NCBI GenBank assembly: GCA_019188255.1
Contig: JAETXT010000001.1
Location: forward strand, 1,550,001 to 1,614,000
Length of the DNA: 64,000 nt
Origin: Verticillium longisporum
Lineage: Eukaryota > Ascomycota > Sordariomycetes > Glomerellales > Plectosphaerellaceae
Direction of reading: 5' to 3'
The notes beneath the pieces were generated by a model. The model had not been told where the DNA came from. It did no database searches and was given only the letters and a program-made list of their open reading frames with translations. The position numbers and the translations under genes are program-made. Shown piece after piece: positions 47,701 to 59,703 of this stretch (positions are counted from its first letter, which is position 1; each line of letters starts with the position of its first letter).

Positions 47701-48425
47701 TATCCGAGCATGAACAAGATCTCGGGTATCCTGACTCCATCAAGCACGTCAAATCCATGATCATCGTCCTGAACCACCTCCTCCGAGACAACCAAATGCA
47801 CTGGCACAACGACACGGTATCCCGAGATTGGTTCAACTACCTCATCAAGATACAGCCTGGCTTCGAAGACCTACTCGACCCCCAGACTCCGGTCCCGAAC
47901 CCAGACGATCTGATACCGACCATTGAGTCTCTCTATCGTCAGCTGTACGCGCTGCTGCTCGGTCTAAACGACAACATCTTCGAGCGCAGCGAGAAGCCCG
48001 CAATCATCGAAGGAACCAGACAGCAAACCGAGGTCAGGATCTTCATCCCTCTCGCCGCCTTCATCATCAGCATTGCGGTCCTCAGCCTCAACATCCTCAC
48101 GGCCGTGGTCCTCTATACGCACGGCGTCAGATTCTTCCTGCCACGCATGCCGACAACCGTCGGTTCGGTCCTGGCTTACGTCGCGCCCAGCCGCGCCGTG
48201 AGCGAGTATCACGACGGGGGTGTGGCGCTCAACAAGTCGACGACTTTCAGTTTTGGACGGTACATCGGGATAGACGGTCGAGCGCACGTGGGGATTGAGA
48301 TTGACCCTTTCGTCGTTCCTGTCAAGCTTTCATCCTTACGAAAAGGGGAAACGCAACCGTCTTCGTTGTTGAGACGGACTTTCATGAGGAAGAGCACCCC
48401 CGAAAGTGGAGACACTTGGCTGTGA
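44702..48425 (+). CDS. DUF3433-type fungal multi-pass membrane protein (5' end incomplete)
   Basis: Large fungal-specific membrane protein of unknown function, with two copies of a DUF3433-like block. Exons: from an acceptor near 44700 to 45068, 45128-46683, and 46738-48425 (introns of 59 and 54 bases, in phase). At least 1,200 residues. Hydrophobic helices: 'APVLVLFALFSLVLVAIIEI', 'YLFLPTIIAVIYSLFWSW', 'GTVMVIIFWLITPLQSAIMG', 'VEGLLCLVAVLALLLCW', 'FGLIFILLMITAVLGLAFL', 'FLLATVCFVALMSNLLAVG', and near the C-terminus 'IPLAAFIISIAVLSLNILTA'. Between the helices are large loops with many N-x-S/T sites (for example NWTG, NSTH, NVSS, NATT), indicating lumenal or extracellular glycosylated domains. 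Frame intact. The N-terminal exon(s) lie upstream and are unresolved. Confidence 0.82.
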
Positions 48426-48973
48426 TACATTATATAGGCAGGTTGTCGAGCGAGTCAATTAAACAAAGTTCCAGGACCAAATGCACAAAATGGATTCTCG
48501 TTCGCCTCTTGACTGTAGCCACTTCTACTGCTATGACCAGACTTAGCAAGCTTGTAACCAACATTCAAGCCTGTCATGAATTCCGTCACGGAATGGTAGA
48601 TTGTGAGAGGCGCAAAATGAAAGAGTCACAGGTCAAGCATCACACTGCGCATAGAACGCACGGTGGAGTAACAATGAAGTTGATGTCTAGTGAGTGTGCG
48701 ACCACTCATGCCTGATCAGCCGAACCTGGACACAGTCCTAGTCGAACTGCTAAGTTTTACAAATCTATTTACAGAAGAGGTTTTTGAAAAGAAAAAAAAA
48801 TCCGGTCCGCACAAGAACGCCCCGCCCTCCCTAAGTCATGAAAGCCCATCCATCCCGACCCGTGCCGTTGATCCGTCGCTATCGCCATGATTCATGCCTA
48901 CCATCCCATATTTGCTGCTTGATCCTTCCCACTTGATACATTCCCATACATTGTCGCGTCTACAGTAGTCTGC
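48426..48973. other. convergent 3' region
   Basis: 3' UTRs of the DUF3433 and AA11 genes, with short A and T runs. No further feature. Confidence 0.5.
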
Positions 48974-50248
48974 TTAGACAGACATGCTGCGGATGGCACG
49001 CTTCCTGCCATTGCGGGTAACGATCATGTTGATGTTGGCGCTCTGGCCAGCCTCGCAACTGGTACCAGCAGCAAGCTGCATGACGACGGACCAAGCTCCG
49101 CTGGCGCAGCGCTGGAAGGAGGTGCCGCCGACGCAGTTCCACTCACCCTCGTTGGCACAAGCAGAGCCGGGAGTAGTGGCAGTGTTGTTGTCGGTAGGGG
49201 GAACGGGGGCTTCAGTCTCGGGAGTGTCCTGAACAGGGGCCTCAGAGATGGGGTCGGTGATCACGGGAGTCTCGGGCTGAGGGGCAGCGTCACCAGAGCC
49301 AGCGCCCTCGTCGGGAGTAGGCTCAACAGGGGCAGGCTCGAAGGGGGCAGGCTCTTCAGTGGAAGGCTCCTCGGGAGCGGGCGCAACGGGAGCGGAGGTA
49401 GGAGCGGGCGCCTCGGTGGTCGGGACAGGAATGAAGACACCTCCGGGAAGGGTCGGGGCGGGGCCATCAGCGCCGCCAGTGGGGGTAGGAGCCTCGGTGG
49501 TGGGAGGAGCGGTGGTGGGCGCAGGGCTACCGCCACCGTTGCCGTTGCCGCTGCCAGGAGCGCCGGTAGGGCCGCAGCTGCCATTGGGGGGCTTGAAGGC
49601 ATCGGTGGCACCGTTGAGCTTCTCGACGGCTTGGCCAGCGTTGGGGAACTCGACATCCGTGTCGCTCAGTGTTTCACACCCATTTCCGATGTTCGCACGG
49701 AACATGTCGGGAAGAGCGCTGTAGGCAGTCTCAGAGCCACCAGAGCCGGTGAGAGTGACAGGGCCGCAGTTCATGTACATCTCACGGTTGCCAACCTTGT
49801 TGAACCATGTCCAAGCAATGGTACCGTTGCCGGCGGGGATGTCAGAGGGGATGTCAAAAGAGTACTTGTAAGGGACTTCTTGGGCGGCATTGTCACCCAT
49901 GTTGCCGACCTGATCTTGAGCAGGGCATCCACCCTCGATCGACTTGATGACCTTCCAGACCGAGTTGGCGTTGGGCTGAGCGTCGTAAGTAATGGAAACC
50001 TGGCATGAGCCGCCACCGTGGACTGCAGAACCGATGAAAGCCAGCTTGTTGCCGCTGGATCCGAGGCCGTAAACATTGGATGCGCCCTCAGCGTTGTAGG
50101 CACTACCCTTGCAGGGGAAGTCTGAGCCATCAGGCTTGAGGGGGCTGTTGTCGAGGCTAGAAGCGCCGTAGGGAACAGGGTCGCTCATCTTGATGTGGGC
50201 GCTGGCGAGACCGACCAGGCCGCCGAATAGAACAGTCTTTGCGTACAT
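48974..50248 (-). CDS. secreted AA11 lytic polysaccharide monooxygenase with C-terminal X278-like module
   Basis: Copper enzyme that oxidatively cleaves chitin; secreted. Single exon, 424 residues. A signal peptide (MYAKTVLFGGLVGLASA) ends right before His18, so the mature chain starts 'HIKMSDPVPYG' with the copper-binding N-terminal His. The second His is in 'SAVHGGGSCQVSITYD', the AA11 hallmark, and the axial region is 'IAWTWFNKVGNREMYMNCG'. After about residue 220 a Gly-rich then Pro/Thr/Glu-rich, probably O-glycosylated linker runs to about residue 365. A Cys-rich module follows ('CANEGEWNCVGGTSFQRC', 'AAGTSCEAGQS'), resembling the X278 chitin-binding module of other AA11 enzymes. Frame intact. 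A likely role is chitin remodelling or use of fungal or arthropod chitin. Confidence 0.9.
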   Translation of the reverse strand: MYAKTVLFGGLVGLASAHIKMSDPVPYGASSLDNSPLKPDGSDFPCKGSAYNAEGASNVYGLGSSGNKLAFIGSAVHGGGSCQVSITYDAQPNANSVWKVIKSIEGGCPAQDQVGNMGDNAAQEVPYKYSFDIPSDIPAGNGTIAWTWFNKVGNREMYMNCGPVTLTGSGGSETAYSALPDMFRANIGNGCETLSDTDVEFPNAGQAVEKLNGATDAFKPPNGSCGPTGAPGSGNGNGGGSPAPTTAPPTTEAPTPTGGADGPAPTLPGGVFIPVPTTEAPAPTSAPVAPAPEEPSTEEPAPFEPAPVEPTPDEGAGSGDAAPQPETPVITDPISEAPVQDTPETEAPVPPTDNNTATTPGSACANEGEWNCVGGTSFQRCASGAWSVVMQLAAGTSCEAGQSANINMIVTRNGRKRAIRSMSV

Positions 50249-50711
50249 TTTGATTTCGTGAGTTGCGTTAAGAGAATTTCCGAGTGTGGGTTGCGTGAGT
50301 GATCGTGCGAGTTGCTGTGAAAGCTGCGGTAGAGTGTTTCTGAACGTTCCGGACGTAGATGTCTCTGGTGCAGTGTCGTTTGATATCCGAAGAGATTGTG
50401 GTGAACCGGCGAGCTAGTCAAAAGATGTCTGATATGGTTGATGGCTGAAGCTGTGGAAGCTGGTAGACAGGTGCAGACTGTTCGTCGAGTTGATGAAACT
50501 TGGTTGCTCTGAAAGGATGGTAATGCGCCAGGCGTGTTTGGATAGATAAGCAAGTTTGGACAAGGGCTAGCCTCATGTGAAGGAGTGAAAAAATGAGAAG
50601 GTGAGGAGGTCGAAACGACACAGCTGCTCGGATCTGAAGCCCACGAAAGGAATGTGAAAGACGTGATGAACGAAAGAAGGGTGCTGGTAGATGTCGGGAT
50701 GGAGGGGGCAC

Positions 50712-50717
50712 TTTATA
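50712..50717 (-). promoter_or_regulatory. TATAAA box of the AA11 gene
   Basis: TATAAA on the minus strand about 465 bases before the AA11 start codon. It implies a long leader (possibly with a 5' UTR intron) if used. Confidence 0.5.
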
Positions 50718-53327
50718 AGACAAGGAGAGAATCTCAGGGTTGTGAGGAACGGAGGAGACGTCAGTGCCCCCCAGGAGGAGGTGGTCTGCGAGGCCCGCAA
50801 GGCCAGGCCCCCCCTAGGAGCAACCATGACGGTCAGCGGGCACGAATGCCGGCGTAGGCGTACGGATCACGACGCTAGAGGCGCAAGTGGAAGGAGAGGG
50901 CAAACAGGGCCAGGAACAGACGCGGGAACGGACATCGATCCCGCAATGATTGGTGGTCGATGGATCCAGGGTTGGACGCGGGAAGAGGGAGTGTGTTCCC
51001 CCTCGCAGGTCGGCGGAGGACTGGATCAAGAAGGTCCCACTTTGGAGTGGTCGGGAGACATGGCGTCGCTGCTAGGCGGCGGCCCAAGACAGGCGAGCGA
51101 GGAGGACGGGCCAGTCAGGCCAAGACTTTGGCATCTGGACATGGGATTTCGAGGCATGACGGATCGACCCAGGGGGCACGGGGGGTCCGGCCGGTGATGG
51201 TGGCATGGCCGACTGCATGCTGTGATAGGACGGTGCCTTGCGATGCCTCCCTCCATGGGCTGTTTCGCCCAGCTACTAGCCAGGGTCCCAAAAGTGGAGG
51301 GTCGTGGCGATCTCCAGCGCGGGACGGATGGCTAGAAGGCCCCCGGCCCCTGACTCGGATTGACGAGAACACGCGCAGCAGGGAGGCTGAGGTGAGGTGA
51401 CTTGGCTTGCTTGGGTGAGCGAGGTGAGCTGGGAATGAAATGCACAGACTGTGGAATTTTTTTCGTGCTGGTGGCAATACCTGGGATCAACCCCGCAAGC
51501 CGCAGCCCGGCATGCGAATGAGCAAAAAGGGGCAGCGGAGCGGGCCAGGTCCTGGTGGTGGTGACGGCAGACAGGCTACTGCAAGGCACACCAGTGTGAT
51601 ACGACGCTTCAAGGGGGAGATCGCATCGTCGAGGGGGACACTGCAGTCGAGGGGACTTGCAGTGTCTAGCTGCGGCATGCCTTTGGAGGGAGCGAGAGTG
51701 TGAGTACCATGTAAAAGATGCGTAGGGTGCTGTGCAGGTGTCATCGTTCCCCTGCCCCCATCGTTGTGTGCTTGTCCTAGCCTGTCGATCTGCATCGTTT
51801 GCCGACTTTTCGCGCGCACAACAAGTCCCTCACACACGTCCATCGCATCACGATGGGGACGCCCAGGCGCCCGGCCATAACAGCCATCGTCGTCAATAAT
51901 CCAGAACAACATGTCGTGTCGAGCCGAAGGTGCTTTCTGAGTCGAGGATTGGTAGCGGTCTCACGAAGCGGCCACAGGCGGTCTCCAATCAGGTCTCGTC
52001 GAACCGTGTCCTTGGAGCCATTGGAGGCCGCAGCTTGTGACCCAAGGCCGCCCTCATGGCCAGTCAGATGCGACGCCAGCCCCTGGCACAAAAACACCAA
52101 AAGAGACGTCAGTGTGGACAGCCGACTGGGTGGATCTGGGGCCCAGAGTCCAACCCTCCCCCTGTCATCCAGCCCCTGGCCCCTGCGGCTCGACCCCTGA
52201 TGTTTTTTTGCGTCCAAGGTTGTCCCTCCCTGCCTCCCCTGCGCTGTCGTCTCTGCAGAGGCCATGATCATTCGACATCCCCTACCCGGAAAGGCCTGGA
52301 AGAGCACGGAGGCCAGGAAGGACCGCCGAAGAAGAGGATGGACGAACAGACCGGGGCCGCCAGCTTGCCGTGTGACGTTGCCTTGTAGCGAGCTGGTGGC
52401 AGGGGCAGCAGAAGAGTGGCCGAGAAGGAAACATGGCGTGCAGCGTTACAGCAGAATGGTTCCTCTGCCCCGGACGGCTGTGGCTGCCATGGCTGTCGAA
52501 CTTCCCTTCTTTGCTTCTGATTGTTTCAAGGTGACAAGAGTCGTGACGAAACATATGGTCGCGTCGTTCAAGACAATGGACTGGTCGCTACTAACGTAAG
52601 TCTCCCAGCCAGCGACGAACAAGTCAGACTAGAGGGCGGGCGGCACGGGAAAGCCAGTCGTTCTTTTTTTGGTCGGTCGGTCGGCCGATAGCTCGCCAGC
52701 CTACCATGGCGATCAGGATGTGCACTTTCAAACGGGAAGCGGACATCCTGCTGACAGCCACACACGCGCTCTGGCGTCCCAGCGAACACGCGAACACGCG
52801 AGTCACAGAAGCGGTCCTGCCGCCGGCCATGGACGCTCAGGACGCACAAGACCAAGTCGTCCCATGTTGTGTGCACCGGCTGGTCTACCATCTTGCCATG
52901 TACTCCACAAGGTCCCACGGGCCACGGCAGGCAGGCAGTCCGATAAACATTTTGCACATACGCATTCCTGAGCCTCCGTAGCGAGCACTGCACAGAAATG
53001 CGCTGGCCTATTTCTGGGAGCTGTGTGCCCTCGGCTGCGAGTGGGTGGAATGCGGTGAAGTCTGGCTTGGCCTCTGGAGGTCACCAACGTGGCCGATGTC
53101 ACTCACTCTTCGGATCTTTTTCGCTGTGGATACCTCCTCCCCACAGGTCGCTGGCACTGCCAGGCAGCATAAAGTCGATCATTGATGCGGAATACGATGC
53201 TCGTGTGCTAAGTATGGAGCAGCCTTGCGTCGTCTGAGTAATGCGCAAGCCAGGTCCGACGAATCGTGTGGCGAGGTGAAGAGCTGAACGCACGCCACGG
53301 CACACAGGGAGCCGTTCGTTCGTCGCC

Positions 53328-53351
53328 CTGCGCTGCGCTGCGCTGCGCTGC
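53328..53351. repeat. (CTGCG)n short tandem repeat
   Basis: Almost five copies of CTGCG in the gene-free stretch. Confidence 0.9.
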
Positions 53352-54798
53352 CCTTCTCACGTTACTGCTTAGTCTGTGAACCATTGGTCGTCGTTCAAAT
53401 GGCTCTTCACATGATGCCAAGCGCATTCCGCTCCGTCCACTGGTTACCACCCAGTGAGATCTCGCTGGCAACATGGGGAGGGCGGCCGACAGGGACAGGC
53501 CATCAAACACGCTACACCGGATCCAGGACGGCGTTGACGGATGGCTCGTGCTCGCAGGGATAGATCCAGGGGGCCCAGCCACGATGTGACTCTGCAATGG
53601 AGAGGAGAAGTTGCGAAGAAGGCTGGGAAGAACCGGGGACCAGAGACGACCAGAGACCACAAGCCCAGCAACTCGGCCTCGGGTCTTTCATTCGCTGCCA
53701 CCCACATCAGCCCGTGGCCAGCCAAGCCAGCGTGGTAAAAGGTGCCATGCCACTGCTGGTGAAACACTCTCGGTTTCAGCGGCCAAGCATTTCCGATCCT
53801 GTCGCCGTCCGCCCGACGGGCCTCTTTGAAGCCTGACTGCTGGCTACCGTGAGGGAAACGGACACCGCTAGATAGCACGCATCGCGAAAGAGTCGAATGA
53901 CAGTCGTCGACGTCCTTTGAAGCGCCAGCCTGGTGTCAAGTGTCTGGTGTAAGCGCTCAGTCCAAACCATCGGGACCGGTCCTGGAGTCGTGGCGGTCAC
54001 GGAGAGGGAATGGAGCCCAACGCATGCGGTCATGCATGCGACCCTTAACCTCTCATCGCCCGTTCGCTCGTCATCGCCGTCACTGCAGCAGTTACCTGGC
54101 TTCCTTCTTCGCGAGCCGCCTCTCCTGCCCTCTCCAGCCGCTCTGGCCACCGGTGCTTTGCTACCCTGTGACCTCCACTATCCAGTCTGCCTCGTCCCAA
54201 TCATTCATCCGAATCATTCGTCCGAGTATTCGCCCCTGGTGCTTGCTTGCCTGAACGCCCACTGCAGTGACTGGCTGAAGGGCTCAGGGGCTCGAGTACG
54301 ATTTGGAGAGCCGTTGTTTTACTGCCCAAAGCTGCCAGCCTGCCTGCCTGCCGGTGGCACTGCGCGTGCGCGGCCTTCTTCAGACGATGTATTGCGCGGC
54401 TCTGTTCTCAGTACCCAGAACCTGTGTTTTTGACCTGCCCGAGCCTACACTCCATGTAGTTGCTACGAAACAAATTCGTGCCGTCGCATGAACCCCCAAT
54501 CTTACCCTCCTGGTGGTGCACAGGCCTTGGGTGCTAGAGCCATATGGCGGTGCACGTCGTTCGTGGAGGATTTCCCCAGGTAGTCCTCGGCATGAACTGG
54601 TCATCGCAAAGACGGGTCAGTCGACAGTGCGTCCGCTCTCGCTCATGCCGTGCTTGCGAAGACGTACGCGATCCACGCTCCCTGCCACGCCACTGAATGC
54701 AATGGAGCCATGGTCTGGCCACGTCCTCCCTCCCTCCCATCATGTACCGTCCACCTACTGTTAGGGCGCTGCACATGAGAACCAGAAGCAAGGCGGCT

Positions 54799-54816
54799 AA
54801 AAAAAAAAAAAAAAAA
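54799..54816. repeat. A18 homopolymer
   Basis: Eighteen consecutive A residues on the plus strand. This is the longest homopolymer in the window and not next to a recognisable retroelement. Confidence 0.9.
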
Positions 54817-55364
54817 GCACATAGGTTCTGTCAGATGGTACCTGGAATGCTGTCGGAAGCTGTGGAAAGACAGAGCATGCTGCCTCCAATGTCAGTGTCT
54901 TGAAAATGCCAGTTCACGTTGTTGGGCTATTGGCGCGGCCACGAAACGCCATCCTCAGCATGCCGCAGCGTAAGACTTATCATTCAAGGAGCTGGTGTGA
55001 CAAAGACTTTCTTTCTTTCTTTCGGTAAGACAAGTTTTGCGGTGTTGAGACCCAAGTGCTCGGTCGAAGGCCCAGACCCGCAGAAGCGATGAGGCCGACG
55101 GTTACGCTGGCTCCAATGCGCCTGTTCAACGGTATGCTGACCGCTTTTCTCCCATGCGCGGTCCGTAACAACGGCGGCCATGATATCGGGCTGCTGTCCT
55201 TCAATCTCCATAAGCAAGAAAGACAAAGCCGTCCCGAGGAAGGGGGAAATAGCCGCTTTACTTTCTCAATGGTCTCAGGAGGGTCCTCGCCATCACGTCT
55301 TACTGCTGCTTGGTCCGAACTAAGTTGAACAGCGTTAATCACATATGGAGTTGACGTTTTATTG

Positions 55365-56730
55365 TCAGACATAGTACAATACTTTCCCCTCGAATAATCT
55401 TCGAGCGGTTCTCGAAACGACGCAGCGGTCGATTTCGAGGCCACATGGGCCTAGCTTGGTCCAAACTTCAACTTTCATGGAGCCGCTGCCGTGGGTGATT
55501 GTGATCACCTGAGTGCTGTAAGAACTCAAGCCCGGCGCCAACAGATCAGCTCTCTGTTCGAGTTCTTTTCTGTTCCGTGTCGCCGTCCTAGGTGGGCTAG
55601 GAGTTCGCTCGGGAGTAAGCGCCTCGCTTTCGCCCAATCTCTGTCCACGGGCAACGTTCTTTGCAACAGCGCCTTCCATGCATACTGCACTTGCAATACA
55701 CACTGCGCCGGTCAACTGCAAGCTGGGTGTGGTTCTCCCATGCTATACGCCAGGGCTTGAATGTCTGAGGGCGAGCAGGGTGAAGGATCAGGCCGAGACA
55801 CGTAGGCTATCTTTGGCGTGCCTCGAACCAGAGCTGCCTCCTCAAGATCTTGCGCAAGGCCCATCAGTACAGCACCGTGTCGGCGAATAGCTTCGGTGAC
55901 TGTGATGATAATTGGCGAGTCCTGCTGTTGGCCTTTTAGAAGCGGCGCCGTGGTTTGGGCATCCACCAGGACGAATGGGTTTGCGGAGTCGATGAGTGCT
56001 ACATCTACCGAGAAAGGCGACAAGCCTGCCACGTCGTCAACGACGATCTTCTCGGCGCGAACTCCGCTGGGGAAAAGCTTGTTCGTCATGCTCCCTGCCG
56101 GATCAACGAACGCGACCTTGATTTCGCTGCCGGAGCCCCTGACGCCAGGGATGATACAATTGCCGTCCTCCTCGAGCTCACCATTTTCGTCTATCTGTAC
56201 AGTTTCGACAATGGTTCTTGAAGTGTTGGTGTTGAAGATCCGTACATCCACAGTTCGTGCGCCAGGCTGAGGCTCCACGAGCTTTTCCTGGACGGCGAAC
56301 GGCCCGACACCAGAACACATGTTTCCGCAATTGCCGCTCATGTCGATGGCTTTTTGCCTACGGCTACCTGCACAAAGGTGTAGTCGACATCAACGCCAGG
56401 GCGACTTGAAGGAGCTACCACTGCCACCTTCGATGTGACACTTGTTGCGCCGCCAACGCCATCGATCTGGCGGGTGTCGTTGTAACGTGAACCCATTGCG
56501 GCCAGGAGGGGAGCAGCCCATGCATTCTCTGACGATGGGAGATGCGCTCGATGGATGAAGAGGCCCTTTGACGTGCCAGCTCGCATTAGGACGGCTGGCA
56601 ATGAACGTCGAGTCCTTCTGGCAGATGAGGAAATGGGAGTGATTGTCATTGTAGATGGAGTTGATGGCCACGAAGCTGGATATAGTTGGCGACCAAGTCT
56701 TTCTTGGAATATTCGCTTGCTGGCGTTCAT
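55365..56730 (-). CDS. PrpF-family isomerase (aconitate-delta-isomerase-like), frame broken twice
   Basis: Member of the PrpF/methylitaconate isomerase family, which shifts the double bond of aconitate-type acids. The fungal Adi1 enzyme of itaconate synthesis belongs here. With two inserted bases the region encodes about 455 residues without introns. Motifs: 'LPAVLMRAGTSKGLFIH', 'RQIDGVGGATSVTSKVAVV', the catalytic-Cys 'SGNCGNMCSGVGPF', 'VAFVDPAGSMTNKLFPSG' and the C-terminal 'VSRTARRLFEGKVL'. Breaks: an A5 run (56351-56355) should be A6, and a C3 run (55725-55727) should be C4. The start at 56730 (MNASKRIFQERLGRQL, possibly a targeting peptide) is supported by an AT-rich TATA-like site at about 56803-56811; Met at 56649 is the alternative. 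Neighbours are a Zn2Cys6 regulator, a tricarboxylate-type carrier and an MFS transporter. Confidence 0.88.
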
Positions 56731-57126
56731 CTGTGGGTGTGGCAGGTTGGTGAAGGCTTGTTGAAGATGCTCAGTCACCCTGAAACTTCGGGTATACGCA
56801 GCATATTTAAAGGCTTCCGACGGAGTAACAGATCGCATGGAAAATATCGAATATCAAGATGCTTCTCGTGGCTCTGATTCCATTTCGCCGAAGCGGTTGT
56901 GACACTTGCAGAGGAAGGGATGGTTCCCGTGGACATCCATGGGATGTGACGTTCCCGCGGAAAGGCAGCAGGATTTCGCCCCGTCACCTGCGCCCCCTTT
57001 TCCGCCCCCGGTCTCAGTTACTGAGAATAAACGTCGGAGAGTTTTACCTTGCCATCGAATCGTCTTTTTGACAGCTCAAACTGGGACTCTCCGCTACCAA
57101 GGGATTTTGCGGTCTTGTGGCGATCC
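56731..57126. other. PrpF-like promoter / regulator 3' region
   Basis: 396 bases with a TATA-like TTTAAATA at about 56803-56811 (minus strand) and several CGG/CCG triplets, which could serve a Zn2Cys6 regulator. Confidence 0.45.
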
Positions 57127-59703
57127 TCAGAACGGGAAACTGTCAAGGGCTGATCCGTTAAACCCGAAGAGCAGGTCATCAATCGAGGTTGTCCCACCCG
57201 GCGCGTGGATATCCGTGGACCAGGTTGTGACTATGTTGTCGCTCAAGTTCCGATCATCAAGAGGTCTTATAACTTCGCTGTTAAGGTAAAAACCGCCCGG
57301 TGGGATCGGTGCAGTTTGTGCTGGCATGAAGTTGTCCGTATGGCCCAGGTCGGCTTGATATTCGCTCGCTGCGGCAAGCCCGTCCTGGCCCTTGACAAAG
57401 CTTTGGATGATGCCATCGATATCGGACCACCCCGCACTGGGTGAAATATTGTCAGGCACTGCAATCTCAGCCTGTTCTGCGTGGTCGGTTGCTGTGGTGA
57501 TGTCGGTATTTCCAGTACCATTGTTATTTGAAGGTTGAGCCGTAGATCTTGGCGCGTTTTGGCAGTGAACATCGGAACCTATGTTTCCTTCAGCCACACT
57601 GACACCCAGCCTCTTCATCAATCTTTGTACTATTGCATTTGCTTTCCTCACTGCCCAGTTTGTCTCTGAATTCTCTCGAAATACAGCCAAACATGTCTGC
57701 AGGCTGCGATGAGCATCAGACTCGTTACTCCGTTTGGCGGCGATGCGCGCATGGATGGTTGCAGCAACATAAGTAGCATAGGAAACCAGATAAGGCACGC
57801 GTCGCACAGTAAATGCCCGGTCGTATGCTCTTAGCAGTGCGACGATGCTATCGGCAGCAGATGCGCACGTAATGAATGAGTTGACCGACACAGAGCGTGA
57901 TGTGGTGTAGAGGTGACCATCTGCCACGAACGGTCGGTGGAGCAGAATGGTGAGGACATGGTACGTGGCGCTGCAAATCGTCAGCAAGTGAGCAGCAAAG
58001 GAAATGCGGGTTTACTGACTGCAAGCTCAACACGTGCGGTGGAAGTATGCAAGAAGATTTGTTCGGGTCGAATATGAGATGTGGAGGCAGTGATTCCTTC
58101 CAAGCACTCAGCTTGGCATTCAGTGTCTCTAGCATCTTGGACAGCTCGGTCGCGGCCTGGCTGAAACTTATCTCCGTGTAAATGCAACTAGGATATCGCT
58201 CATGGCAACCGATAATCGACACAGCGATGTGAAGGTTGAGACGCTGTATGCCGGCGAGCCAGGATAGACATTCGACTGACTGGAATATGCGAAGGGCCTC
58301 CAATGCTCAAATTCTTCATAAGTGTCGAGGAACTTGATGGGCACAAGAGTATCTGACTCCTTGATGGTGACGGGCCGACCCTGGTACAAGCTTTGTATCT
58401 TATCGACGACTGATATTTGCGGTTAGTTCAGGATGATGGCATGGTGGTCAAAGAGCTCATTAGGCAGGAACATACCGAAAGCGCCCCAGAACACGCGCCT
58501 TCGAATCTCAAGGTCCTCGTCAGAAAATTTGCGGCCAAGATCTGGGACATCAACATGCATTCCAAGATCAATGATCATTCGGAATGCGAGACCAGCATAT
58601 AGCCAGGCGGCACTTCGCTCGTCTCCGAGTGCGAATAGAGAGTTCGTCATGACGAGAAGAGCCTGGATTGTGGTTACGTCACTGCGATCCAACGCGCTGC
58701 CCAGAAGTTCTCGAACCCGTTCGCGGAACTCCCATCCAGCTGTGCGGACGTCGTTTGGATCTTTGCGAACATCATGCCGAGGGCTAAATTTGGAGGCGCC
58801 GAAGTAGATAGCGTTTAGGAGCAGCTTCGAAAAGTATGGACCACCACAAGCCATATCACGCATGAAAGCAGGCCCATACGTGATGAGGAGGGAATGGTAT
58901 TGTCGATTCCAGTGAAGAGAAAGAAGATGCATTTTAAGGACGGGATCTACGCTATTGAAATCGAGTGCACCGGATTGGTAATTGAAATCTTCAAGCTGGC
59001 CTGTAGAATGGTCAGCGGGGAGTTAGACAGATACTAAGCATCACTCTAGGTAGGTAGGCAGAGCACACACGTTGCGTGGCAGCTTCAACGACTAGCCCCT
59101 TTTCAATCCATGCTTCTGGCATCCTCGGATGCAGGTCAACCGCTGAAGCTCGCTCCTGAACGTTGTCCTCGTACAGGGCACTTGTGCGCCCATGATGACT
59201 CGAGACACCATTGGCCGATACCACAACGCGAGATACGCCAGTCCGAGGAGTGGTTGTTGGGCTGGTATCTGTGCCGTGCTGGGAATGTTCACGACGTGCA
59301 GCAACCACATCGTGATCAGCAGCATTGGGTTGGACGTCCTAGCATCATCGACGCGGCGCACATCCGGGTTGCGCGGCTCGGAGCGGAAGGGGAGCTGCAC
59401 CATTGACCAGCAGGCATGGGCCGCTGACGGCGCCGAGTGGATGTCCGAGGCTGAGCGGAGGTATTCGTTTCGGTAAGCGGCTCGTAGACACAGTCCTTCG
59501 CGTACGTCCTGCAATTGGCACACGTCGGCTGCTCGTTGTTGCACTTGATCTGGCAGCGAGGTTAGCAGCGGGTGCTGCCTCGAAGTCGAAGATCCGTGCA
59601 AGATGAGGAAACAACCCTTGCGCTTCCGGCAAAAGGTGCATGCTTCAACGGCCCGTCTCCGCGGACGACCTGATATAGTGGTGGATCCTGGCGATACTTC
59701 CAT
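57127..59703 (-). CDS. Zn2Cys6 fungal transcription factor (N-terminal joints and one frame uncertain)
   Basis: DNA-binding regulator with a binuclear zinc cluster and a fungal_trans domain. The zinc cluster is split by an intron: 'EACTFCRKRK' then 'IKCNNEQPTCANCRTYAKDC'. The middle homology region includes 'SALYEDNVQERASAVD', 'QLEDFNYQSGALDFNSVDP', 'LIIYGPAFMRDM'-like text and 'RRRVFWGAF'/'VVDKIQSLYQGRPVTI'. The C-terminus 'TTSIDDLLFGFNGSALDSFPF' is acidic and aromatic, possibly an activation domain. Clear introns are 59001-59072, 58410-58475 and 57971-58019. Problems: (1) the intron after 'RKRK' fits only if one G is removed; (2) near 59330 the frame must change by one base; (3) at 58185-58188 one base is missing between 'VAMSDIL' and 'CIYTEISFSQ'. 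Either several sequencing errors or a decaying gene. Confidence 0.82.

Larger units (their letters stand above)
50249..55364. other. 5.1 kb gene-free stretch upstream of the AA11 gene
   Basis: The first 470 bases contain the AA11 promoter and leader, with a TATA box at 50712-50717. Beyond that I find only overlapping low-complexity frames, several GC-rich tracts, a CTGCG repeat (53328-53351), an A18 run (54799-54816) and a CTTT tract near 55006-55022. No tRNA or transposon signature was seen. Confidence 0.5.

Noticed and set aside
54799..54816. A18 run considered as the tail of a LINE or SINE insertion
   Set aside because: No target-site duplication, pol III boxes or reverse-transcriptase remnants are visible next to it.
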